Positions 1-5,452 are shown, counted from the stretch's first letter. The stretch: 8,152 bases of DNA from an uncultured Treponema sp. (GCA_946403565.1 CAMJAJ010000044.1:1-8152); one strand, 5' to 3'. A program made the numbers and translations. The notes: generated by a model not told the origin, from the sequence alone.

Positions 1-83
1 TGGCGGCATCCTGTGACCGTCACAATGGGAAATGCATTCAAAAGGCCCCGTAGTTTGTTCTCAATGCTCCGTCCTACAATCAT
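1..83 (-). CDS. AAA-family ATPase (AAA_14/DUF4143 type), N-terminal fragment
   Basis: Reading leftward from the ATG complementary to 81-83 gives 27 open codons before the window edge. Residues 5-19 read RSIENKLRGLLNAFP and residues 23-27 read VTGCR. This matches the known start of the large bacterial/archaeal ATPase family with an AAA_14 domain and C-terminal DUF4143, in which a helix of the type 'R.I...L..LL..FP' is followed by a strand and then the Walker A loop (G-x-RQ-x-GKT). The Walker A lysine itself lies off the window. Function in the family is poorly known; members are often present in several copies and are horizontally mobile. No Shine-Dalgarno precedes the ATG, and a -10 box lies only 6 nt upstream, so the mRNA may be leaderless. 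The family call rests on a short stretch, but the fit is close. Confidence 0.82.
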   Translation of the reverse strand, partial: MIVGRSIENKLRGLLNAFPIVTVTGCR

Positions 84-89
84 GACGGA

Positions 90-118
90 ATTGTATCATG
101 TTTTATGTAATTTGTATA
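90..118 (-). promoter_or_regulatory. Promoter for the leftward AAA ATPase gene
   Basis: On the minus strand there is a -35 TATACA (113-118), a 17-nt spacer and a -10 TACAAT (90-95), with TG one base upstream of the -10 (extended -10, TGATACAAT). The -10 ends 6 nt before the ATG at 83, so the predicted transcription start falls on or next to the start codon. The segment is strikingly AT-rich compared with the surrounding genes. A plus-strand reading (TTGTAT at 91, TATACT at 115) also resembles a promoter but faces no plus-strand gene. Confidence 0.6.
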
Positions 119-140
119 CTCGACTACCCAAATTACATAA
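103..140. repeat. Perfect 12-bp inverted repeat, operator-like
   Basis: TTATGTAATTTG at 103-114 is the exact reverse complement of CAAATTACATAA at 129-140, with a 14-nt spacer. The left arm lies between the -35 and -10 of the AAA ATPase promoter, overlapping the outer edge of the -35. The right arm lies just upstream of the -35. This placement suits a repressor operator. It could instead form an AT-rich hairpin in RNA, but no U-tract follows on either strand, so a terminator is unlikely. Confidence 0.6.
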
Positions 141-147
141 GTTTTCT

Positions 148-239
148 GGCAGAGCCGGAGCTTCCTGCACACGATGGTCTGATGAGCGGGGAGGGGAGCG
201 GTCGGTTGTGGGCGCGGTCTGCCTCTCCGGTTCTGTGCC
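148..239. repeat. Imperfect long-range inverted repeat downstream of the pseudokinase gene
   Basis: GGCAGAGCCGGAG (148-160) pairs imperfectly with CTCCGGTTCTGTGCC (225-239). CCGGAG/CTCCGG and GGC/GCC match, with small mismatches between them, and the intervening loop is about 64 nt. It lies directly after the stop codon of the 588-aa minus-strand gene, so it could form at the 3' end of that transcript. There is no U-run after it, so it is not a canonical terminator. The rest of 141-239 shows nothing else. Confidence 0.25.
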
Positions 240-2006
240 TTACGAGTAGTCGGATTTGATCTTCTCTATGCCCTCAAGGATTTCCGAACCGAGCGGCAGC
301 CAGCCATACTTCTGGCGGATTGCATCGGCGGCCTTCACCGAGTCCTGCCCGTTCGCGTCGAACGCCTCCTTGTAGTCGGCGTAGAAGGCGGCCTTCTCCG
401 TGCTGGAGGATGCGCCCTCGTGCTGCTCTATGTCCGTGACCTGCCAGCGCCTGTCCCGGTAGCTGAGCGTGACGACATCGTTCTTCTTCAGGACCTCTAT
501 GCGTTCGCCGCCGTCCATCTCGGAGCCGGTGCTGTAGATGAAGTAATAGGACACCTCCAGCTTCTTCACCGCCCCCTTCTTGAGGGGCGTTCCCGCGGAC
601 TCCGTGACCGGCTCCGGCGCATGCCTCCTCGTGGCGGAGGTGAAGAAGACCTCGCCCTTCTGGTTGCCGATGAAGAACTGGCTGATTCCGTACATGGAGA
701 ACTGCCCGCCGTTGTTAAACGAAAGCCATTCCGCCGGGCTGACCGTCCGTGAGCTGGAATCGTAGCCCTCCTTGGTCTTTGCGCTGACGAAGTACGCACT
801 CATCGCGTCCACCACCAGCCCCGTGCTCTTGCCACTGGAACTGGCATTCGCCGCAAGCACGTCCATCGTGTTGAAGGAGCTGTAGAACATCTCCACCGTC
901 TGCTTCTCCGTAAGCCCCTGGGAGGTGGGCCGGGACATGGCGGTCTCGACGCAGATTCCGACGACGACGGCCAGGGCAAAGAGGCACACCGCCAACACGG
1001 TCAAAAGGCTCCTGTGCCGCCGCACCCAGCGTTTCTTGGACAGGGCGGACTGGAAGCTCCGGGCCTCCTTCTGCGCCCTGCGGTCAAACTCTTCGTGGGA
1101 GATGTTGGACTTGCGTATCACGCCGATGAGGTTTCCGTCCGGGGGGATGTTCCCCTCCTCCGTGAGCCCCAGCTCCCGGTAGAGGCTCCCGACGGGGAAC
1201 GCCAGGCCGGCCCGCCGCAGCGAACCGCCATCCCTGTCGCGGGCCTGCCCGTCCGTGACCATGCTGGAAAGCTTCTCGTCCCTGTTGCCGCCGCCCTTGA
1301 CCGAACCGGCCCGCTGCAGGTTCTGGTCTATCCGCTGGGCAAGCTCCCCGTCCAGCCCCCAGACCCGGTTTGCGATGGGGATATAGTTCCTGTCGTGGTA
1401 GTCCTCCTCCCGCTTCTCCCCGTCGGCCTCCGTGAAGGGCAGGTCCCCCGTCAGCAGGCGGTAGGCTATGACGGCCTGGGTAAAGCCGTTGGCCGCATCC
1501 CCCGTCAGGAGCCCGTTCACGTAGAAGGACTGGGCCTCGTTGTCCAGTCTGCCGCCGTCCTCGCCGGACGACAGGCACAGGGACGACATCTCGAACAGTC
1601 TCTCCGGCAGGAAGAGGAGCCGCTCAAAGTCGGCGGAGATGAATATGCCCCCGGCACCGACGCGCGGCAGCACCAGCCCCTGCGACAGCGCCCCCTCCAT
1701 GGCGGAGCAGGTCCGCGCCCCCGCCAGGTACTCCTTCGCCTTGTCACCCTTGCCGAAGAACTCCGCAAGCGGCAGCCCGCTGAAAAGGGAACCTTCCAGG
1801 AGCACCTCGTTGTCCGGCAGCTTGGTGCCGGAGAAGGCCCACTTGGAGAAGGTCCAGGACTCCCTGCCGTCGGCCTCCGTCCGTTCCGCCTTTATGCCGC
1901 GCTCCCCCAGCCGTTCCGCCAGCCGGGCCTTGGAGAAGGCGTCCTGGGGCATCCCCGTGTTCAGGTAGAGGTTTCCGTCTTTGGAAAATACGAGCTGCTT
2001 CTTCAT
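240..2006 (-). CDS. Single-pass membrane protein: degenerate protein-kinase-like cytoplasmic part plus exported NTF2-like domain
   Basis: The protein has 588 residues. The start is the ATG at 2006, with AAGGA 7 nt upstream. Residues 1-330 are soluble. Residues 93-140 suggest a kinase alpha-E helix followed by a degenerate catalytic-loop hairpin (GGIFIS and LLFLPE near 119-135). Residues 178-191 (AVIAYRLLTGDLPF) look like the kinase alpha-F motif 'GVILYELLTGRLPF', followed by a region like the end of the C-lobe (205-232). I see no Gly-loop, VAIK lysine, HRD or DFG, so it should not be an active kinase. A transmembrane helix at about 333-355 follows KKRWVRRHR, which puts the N-terminal part in the cytoplasm. 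Residues 364-530 begin TEKQTVEMFYSSFNTMD and look like an NTF2/SnoaL-type fold outside the membrane. Inferred role: a sensor or scaffold linking the periplasm with a cytoplasmic partner. It is transcribed alone, divergent from the PilZ gene. The kinase relationship is an inference from pattern; the TM helix is clear. Confidence 0.85.
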   Translation of the reverse strand: MKKQLVFSKDGNLYLNTGMPQDAFSKARLAERLGERGIKAERTEADGRESWTFSKWAFSGTKLPDNEVLLEGSLFSGLPLAEFFGKGDKAKEYLAGARTCSAMEGALSQGLVLPRVGAGGIFISADFERLLFLPERLFEMSSLCLSSGEDGGRLDNEAQSFYVNGLLTGDAANGFTQAVIAYRLLTGDLPFTEADGEKREEDYHDRNYIPIANRVWGLDGELAQRIDQNLQRAGSVKGGGNRDEKLSSMVTDGQARDRDGGSLRRAGLAFPVGSLYRELGLTEEGNIPPDGNLIGVIRKSNISHEEFDRRAQKEARSFQSALSKKRWVRRHRSLLTVLAVCLFALAVVVGICVETAMSRPTSQGLTEKQTVEMFYSSFNTMDVLAANASSSGKSTGLVVDAMSAYFVSAKTKEGYDSSSRTVSPAEWLSFNNGGQFSMYGISQFFIGNQKGEVFFTSATRRHAPEPVTESAGTPLKKGAVKKLEVSYYFIYSTGSEMDGGERIEVLKKNDVVTLSYRDRRWQVTDIEQHEGASSSTEKAAFYADYKEAFDANGQDSVKAADAIRQKYGWLPLGSEILEGIEKIKSDYS

Positions 2007-2032
2007 TCTTGCGTCCTTGCCACTTACTTCTT

Positions 2033-2061
2033 ACTATAATGTATCGGACGAATTCTGTCAT
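2033..2061 (-). promoter_or_regulatory. Promoter of the pseudokinase-like gene
   Basis: On the minus strand there is a -35 ATGACA (2056-2061), a 17-nt spacer and a -10 TATAGT (2033-2038). Each box matches the sigma-70 consensus at 5 of 6 positions. The 5' untranslated region is about 20 nt and contains AAGGA at 2014-2018. Confidence 0.72.
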
Positions 2062-2063
2062 CA

Positions 2064-2118
2064 GAGGGGGTTCCTCTCCTCTCACAAAGCAAGGGGCATG
2101 GGGGATTCTCCCATAAAC
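2064..2118. repeat. Dispersed intergenic repeat, copy A
   Basis: The segment has GAGGGGGT (2064-2071), then CACAAAGCA (2083-2091), then a G-run/C-run hairpin ATGGG...CCCAT (2098-2114). The same order of blocks occurs at 4301-4370: GAGGGGGTG, CACAAAGCA at 4335-4343, then the GGGG...CCCC hairpin. The two copies share block order and several identical stretches but have diverged. It sits between the divergent promoters of the pseudokinase-like and PilZ genes. Confidence 0.55.
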
Positions 2119-2159
2119 GAAGTGTTTTGCCCAAACCAGTGTATCTTTTTTGAAAAATG

Positions 2160-2168
2160 TGATATACT
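2160..2168 (+). promoter_or_regulatory. Extended -10 promoter of the PilZ gene
   Basis: TGATATACT is an extended -10 element (TG, one base, TATACT at 2163-2168). No good -35 is present at 17 nt upstream (TGTATC), which is usual for extended -10 promoters. The predicted RNA start near 2175 leaves about 37 nt before the ATG at 2212, including AGGGGGA at 2198-2204. Confidence 0.55.
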
Positions 2169-2211
2169 GAAAAGGATTGCAAACGGGGAGTTTGAACAGG
2201 GGGATATCGGA

Positions 2212-3135
2212 ATGGCAGATACTGAAAACAACAGCAACAACGGGCTTTCGGGCTTCAAGACCTTCTTCGTGGGGGCCGACTCAGCCATAGTGCCCGAGAC
2301 CGTCCTGGAGGACCTGATCGCGTACGGCATAGAGGCCTACCGCATCCACGACTCCACGACCAAGGTCCTGCTGCAGAAGCTGGAGCTGGCGGCACAGCTG
2401 TTCCCGTCATCCATCTTTTTCTTCTATATAGATATGCCGTTGGAAGGCATGCAGTGGTCGGAGCTCATCCTGAAGTTCATCAAGAACCACCAGGCCGACT
2501 CCCGCATAGGCATCATGTTCACCAGGAGGTCCATCGACAGCGAGCGGGTCGCCATAGAGCGGCTGTACAACGCAATGAAGGTGGAATGCGGCTTCATCCA
2601 GCTCAGCCTGAAGCGGACGCAGAACTTCCCCACCATCCTGCAGCACCTGGATAGCTGCGGGGCGCGGGGCCAGCGCAAGCACATCAGGGTGCAGTGCGGC
2701 CCGGCCAGCACGGCCACCTTCTTCATCCGGGAGGCCGGCCGCAGGATTCCCGCCGTCATGATTGACTTCAGCATGAACCACTTCTCCTGCATCATAAACG
2801 ACGTGAGCATCATGCCCCCCTACGACACCCACGAGGACGTGCTGATGCAGACCAGCGGGCTCCGCTTCCGGACGGACTGCAAGAAGATTATGGAGCGGGA
2901 TTCGCCGGTCGGCAAGCTGTTCGTCTTTGTGTTCCTGAAGAAGGACGGCACGCCCGGCCTGGAAGAGGACAGCAGGTTCAAGGTGCAGTCCAAGATATAC
3001 GAGCTTATTACGGAGTCAACGAAGACCCTCCAGCAGGATGCCTACACGGAGTTCCTGAAGCGCAAGCGGGACGGCGTCTCAATGGAGGCGACCTGCACCC
3101 AGGCCGTCCAGGAGGTCAGGCTGGGCAAGCACTGA
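2212..3135 (+). CDS. PilZ-domain protein with receiver-like N-terminal domain
   Basis: The protein has 307 residues. The ATG at 2212 is chosen because AGGGGGA ends 7 nt upstream and an extended -10 lies at 2160. The frame is open further upstream (ATG at 2098), but that part falls in the promoter and a repeat copy. Residues 14-145 alternate strands and helices like a receiver domain (strand IFFFYID at 68-74, RIGIMFT at 98-104). The PilZ part begins at about residue 150 with RGQRKHIRVQC, containing the c-di-GMP-binding RxxxR motif (R155, R159). The second motif, normally D/N-x-S-x-x-G, reads DFSMNH (185-190), with His in place of Gly. PilZ proteins usually bind cyclic di-GMP and pass the signal to a partner, for example in motility or envelope control. 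Here the altered second motif makes binding uncertain. It is a soluble, cytoplasmic protein with no signal peptide. It converges on the LysM gene, 40 bp away, with no clear terminator between. Confidence 0.87.
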   Translation: MADTENNSNNGLSGFKTFFVGADSAIVPETVLEDLIAYGIEAYRIHDSTTKVLLQKLELAAQLFPSSIFFFYIDMPLEGMQWSELILKFIKNHQADSRIGIMFTRRSIDSERVAIERLYNAMKVECGFIQLSLKRTQNFPTILQHLDSCGARGQRKHIRVQCGPASTATFFIREAGRRIPAVMIDFSMNHFSCIINDVSIMPPYDTHEDVLMQTSGLRFRTDCKKIMERDSPVGKLFVFVFLKKDGTPGLEEDSRFKVQSKIYELITESTKTLQQDAYTEFLKRKRDGVSMEATCTQAVQEVRLGKH

Positions 3136-3175
3136 TCGCTGCCCGGCGCTGCCGTCGGCCGAAGTCCGTGCGGAA

Positions 3176-4141
3176 CTAGCCGCGCGGGGCCGTGGCGGGG
3201 TCGATTGGCTTGGAGTTCAGGAAGACCATCAGCGAAATCTGGGAGGCGCCCTTTATGCTGTCCTTCCCGGCCTCGCCCAGCTTGTCGCCGAAGACCACAT
3301 AGTCGCCCTTCTGGACGGAGGTGCTCGCAAGCCCCGTATAGGCGTAGATGTAGTCCGCCTTGGTCTGCACAAACACGACCTGCCCGTAGCCCCGGTAACT
3401 TCCCGTATACATGACGATTCCCGCCCGAATGCACTTGACGTTCTCGCTTTCCTTCGCGGACAGGTGCACCCCGCTGACCTTGCCCTGGGTGTAGGTCACC
3501 GTCGGCTTTTCCACCGGCCAGGTCAGGCTGGAGTCACCCAGCTTTTCCGAGTACTTGCGGGGGTCGGCGGAAGGGAGGTCGGGGAGCTGGGCATTCTCGG
3601 TATCCACATAGCTGACCGGAATCTTGAGCTTCTGACCCACCCGCAGCCTGCTTTCGTCGTCTATCGAATTCAGCTCCTTGAGCTTGGCCACGGAGATGTC
3701 GTTCACCCGGGCGATGTTGTAGAAGGTGTCCCCCCGCTGCACGGTGTATATGTCGTACTGGCGGGCGGCAGCCTTTGCCTGCCCGGAGCTTTTGGAGGGG
3801 GCCGCAGCTTCCTGCCCGGTCCCGGAGGATTTCGCCTGTTCCGTGGAGGCCGCCTCCGTGTGGGAGGGGGCCACGTCGCCAGCGGCACGCCGTTCGCTGC
3901 CGGAGGCCGGAATGGACAGCTTCTGCCCCACGAAGATCACGTTGTCGTTCTTGATGTTGTTTTCCCTGCTCAGCTCCGTCACCGACACGCCGTACTTCCG
4001 GCTTATGGAATAGAGCGTGTCGCCCTTTTCCACCGTGTAGGTCGAGGTCGCCTGCGCCGCAATCAGGGGGATTCCCGCCGAGATGGTGGCGAGCGCGCAG
4101 ACGGAAAGCTTTTTTAATCTGCCGGAAAACAAAGACTTCAT
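3176..4141 (-). CDS. Exported LysM-LysM-LytM (degenerate M23) protein, NlpD/EnvC-like
   Basis: The protein has 321 residues. Residues 1-31 form a signal peptide (basic start, hydrophobic core, AQA before a likely cleavage at 31/32; no lipobox). LysM 1 is at about 34-78 (YTVEKGDTLYSISRKYGVS), an Ala/Ser/Lys/Glu-rich linker at 79-128, and LysM 2 at about 131-175 (YTVQRGDTFYNIARVNDIS). Residues 207-316 match the LytM/M23 peptidase fold (RAGIVMYTGSYRGYGQVVFV, VQKGDYVVFGDKLGEAG). The zinc ligands are absent: the H-x3-D motif is not formed around GVHLSAK (224-230), and the last H-x-H reads Q301-I-S303. Such catalytically dead LytM domains with LysM repeats are typical of NlpD/EnvC, which activate amidases that split peptidoglycan at division. 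That role is plausible here but inferred. The start has AGAGG only 4 nt upstream of the ATG, a short spacing, and no clear promoter was found. Confidence 0.88.
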   Translation of the reverse strand: MKSLFSGRLKKLSVCALATISAGIPLIAAQATSTYTVEKGDTLYSISRKYGVSVTELSRENNIKNDNVIFVGQKLSIPASGSERRAAGDVAPSHTEAASTEQAKSSGTGQEAAAPSKSSGQAKAAARQYDIYTVQRGDTFYNIARVNDISVAKLKELNSIDDESRLRVGQKLKIPVSYVDTENAQLPDLPSADPRKYSEKLGDSSLTWPVEKPTVTYTQGKVSGVHLSAKESENVKCIRAGIVMYTGSYRGYGQVVFVQTKADYIYAYTGLASTSVQKGDYVVFGDKLGEAGKDSIKGASQISLMVFLNSKPIDPATAPRG

Positions 4142-4177
4142 ACTGCCTCTATTTTCGGCGCAAACAGCGTTTTTATT

Positions 4178-4209
4178 GAGGGGGTGCTCCCGCTTCCCCA
4201 GAAAGTGGG
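4178..4209. repeat. Dispersed intergenic repeat, short copy B1
   Basis: GAGGGGGTG (4178-4186) is followed by CCCGCTTCCCCA (4189-4200) and then AAAG plus a G-run. The 9-mer and the 12-mer recur identically in copy B2 (4301-4309 and 4325-4336). B1 looks like B2 with an internal deletion and without the distal hairpins. Confidence 0.5.
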
Positions 4210-4264
4210 TTCACCGAACGCAAGCAACAGGAATCTCCTTACCTCCCGTACCGCATCCGGGGTT

Positions 4265-4285
4265 CCTAGGGGCTTTGCCCCTAGG
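4265..4285. repeat. Perfect GC-rich hairpin, 9-bp arms and TTT loop
   Basis: CCTAGGGGC (4265-4273) and GCCCCTAGG (4277-4285) are exact reverse complements separated by TTT. It would form a very stable hairpin in DNA or RNA. No U-tract follows on either strand, so it is not an intrinsic terminator. Together with the adjacent repeat copies it looks like part of a composite intergenic element. Confidence 0.7.
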
Positions 4286-4300
4286 CAGTGCTGGAAAGAA

Positions 4301-4402
4301 GAGGGGGTGTGGGGGAGAGGAAAACCCGCTTCCCCACAAAGCAGGGGGCTTGGGGAACTCCCCAAGGAAACAGGGGCTTGGGGAACTCCCCAAAACACCC
4401 CC
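4301..4402. repeat. Composite intergenic repeat copy B2 with terminal inverted repeats and two tandem hairpins
   Basis: The outer arms GGGGGTGT (4303-4310) and ACACCCCC (4395-4402) are exact reverse complements. A second pairing, TGTGGGG (4308-4314) with CCCCACA (4332-4338), shares bases with the left outer arm and is therefore an alternative fold. Two identical hairpins, TTGGGGA-AC-TCCCCAA, lie at 4350-4365 and 4378-4393, a 28-bp period with the flanking GGGGC also repeated. The structure resembles REP or MITE-like elements. No transposase or target-site duplication is evident. Copies A and B1 share its blocks. Confidence 0.6.
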
Positions 4403-4412
4403 GGCGGCGGCA

Positions 4413-4441
4413 TTGTCCTTTCCGCAAAATTCGGATACACT
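4413..4441 (+). promoter_or_regulatory. Candidate murB promoter
   Basis: -35 TTGTCC (4413-4418), 17-nt spacer and -10 TACACT (4436-4441), each matching consensus at 4 of 6 positions. The -10 ends 6 nt before the GTG at 4448, so transcription would start at or next to the start codon. It lies just after the repeat-rich segment. Confidence 0.45.
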
Positions 4442-4447
4442 GGACCC

Positions 4448-5452
4448 GTGCAAAACCACGTCCAGACTGCCCATAATATAGAAGAAATCGTTTCTCTCGC
4501 CGAGTCCGTGGCGGCCTCGCCCCACTTCAAGGGCCGCATGCTCTACTCCGAGCCGCTCGCCCCCCGCACCACGATGCAGGTCGGAGGAGCCGCGGCAGCC
4601 CTCGCCATCCCCGACGATGCGGAAGGGGCCGCCTACGCCGCCTGTGCCGCCGTCAGGGCGGGCCTGCCCTTCTTCATCCTGGGAGGCGGCAGCAACATCA
4701 TCGTGCGGGACGGCACGCTGGACGCGCTGGTCATCTCGCTCGAGCGACTGGACAAGATCTCCTACGGGAACGGCCTGCTCACGGTGCAGGCAGGGGCAAA
4801 GTTCGACGCCATAAGCGAATTCTGCGCCTCTGCCTGCCTGAAGGGGCTCGCCTCCTTCGCCGGACTGCCGGGAAGCGCGGGAGGGGCCGCCTACATGAAC
4901 GCCAGGTGCTACGGGGTGAACGCCAGCGACCTGCTGGAGTCAGTCAGCTACCTGGACCTGGATGAATTGGAGGCGGAAAATCCCCGTTCCACCGATTTTA
5001 CACTTGCGAACTTGTTAAAAGTGTATCATAATAGAGAAGGCGGATGGGCCTACAAGGAGTCACCCTTCCAGACCTTCCGCTCGCTCATCCTCTCCGTGGA
5101 TTTCCGCGTGGAGGCTCTGGAAAAGACAGGCAGGAACGAGGCCCTGATCCGGCAGGAATGCGAGGGCTACGTGGCCGACAGGAGGAACAAGGGGCACTTC
5201 CGCGCACCGAGCGCAGGGAGCGTCTTTAAGAACGACAGGCGCTTCGGCAAACCGTCGGGGCAGCTTGTTGATGAGGCGGGGCTCAAGGGCCTTGCCGTGG
5301 GCGGGGCGCAGATTGCCCCCTGGCACGGCAACTTCATCATCAACAGGGGTTCGGCAAGCGCGGGGGACATCAAGGCCCTCGTGGAAAAGGCGCAGGCCGC
5401 CGTCCTGGAACGGACGGGCTTCGCCCTCGAACCGGAGGTTATTTTTGTATAG
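4448..5452 (+). CDS. murB: UDP-N-acetylenolpyruvoylglucosamine reductase (UDP-N-acetylmuramate dehydrogenase)
   Basis: MurB reduces UDP-GlcNAc-enolpyruvate to UDP-MurNAc using NADPH and bound FAD, the second committed step of cytoplasmic peptidoglycan precursor synthesis. From the GTG at 4448 the protein has 334 residues, normal for the family. The N-terminal stretch (NIEEIV...EPLAPRTTMQVGG, about 10-47) matches MurB starts, which excludes the low-complexity upstream extension. FAD-binding motifs are LGGGSNIIV (78-86) and GLPGSAGGAAYMNARCYG (139-156). The proton-donor serine is in AGSVF (S258) and the catalytic Glu in LEPEV (E330). The catalytic-Arg motif (YRxS in the E. coli enzyme, Arg159) reads YKES at 202-205, so Lys203 stands where Arg is usual. 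No Shine-Dalgarno precedes the GTG. The next gene follows after 57 bp and has its own promoter. Confidence 0.96.
   Translation: MQNHVQTAHNIEEIVSLAESVAASPHFKGRMLYSEPLAPRTTMQVGGAAAALAIPDDAEGAAYAACAAVRAGLPFFILGGGSNIIVRDGTLDALVISLERLDKISYGNGLLTVQAGAKFDAISEFCASACLKGLASFAGLPGSAGGAAYMNARCYGVNASDLLESVSYLDLDELEAENPRSTDFTLANLLKVYHNREGGWAYKESPFQTFRSLILSVDFRVEALEKTGRNEALIRQECEGYVADRRNKGHFRAPSAGSVFKNDRRFGKPSGQLVDEAGLKGLAVGGAQIAPWHGNFIINRGSASAGDIKALVEKAQAAVLERTGFALEPEVIFV
5004..5032 (+). promoter_or_regulatory. Possible internal promoter inside murB, with dyad
   Basis: An AT-rich patch within murB has TTGCGA (5004-5009), 17 nt, then CATAAT (5027-5032). A 7-bp inverted repeat, TACACTT (4999-5005) and AAGTGTA (5019-5025), overlaps it. 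The patch encodes a stretch (about residues 181-197) between conserved MurB motifs. The AT content may simply reflect relaxed constraint. Confidence 0.25.

Larger units (their letters stand above)
4142..4447. other. Gene-free region between the divergent LysM/LytM and murB genes
   Basis: These 306 bases contain no convincing gene. The murB frame is open throughout, but its translation is low-complexity (repeated LGELPK/WGTPQ-type segments) and arises from hairpin repeats. The content is two copies of a GC-rich intergenic repeat (4178-4209 and 4301-4402), a perfect palindrome (4265-4285) and the murB promoter (4413-4441). Bases 4142-4177 hold the ribosome-binding site of the minus-strand LysM gene. 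Bases 4210-4264 show nothing recognisable. Confidence 0.75.

Noticed and set aside
13..249. A 78-codon plus-strand open frame
   Set aside because: It runs antisense through the start of the AAA ATPase gene and through its promoter and inverted repeat; composition is not protein-like.
1014..2039. A 341-codon plus-strand open frame
   Set aside because: It lies opposite the 588-aa minus-strand gene and translates to Pro/Gly/Arg/Val-rich text without domain pattern; it is a shadow of high-GC third positions.
3464..4117. A 217-codon plus-strand open frame
   Set aside because: It is antisense to the LysM/LytM gene, whose domains are clear; the translation is low in recognisable motifs.
4265..4393. 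Hairpins as intrinsic terminators
   Set aside because: None of the three strong hairpins is followed by a U-tract on either strand, and no gene ends nearby.
4301..4402. CRISPR-like array
   Set aside because: Only two hairpin units 28 bp apart, with no unique spacers of normal length and no cas genes.
4184..4447. Upstream in-frame extension of murB to an ATG at 4184
   Set aside because: The translated stretch consists of hairpin repeats with no MurB homology pattern; MurB-like sequence begins after 4448.
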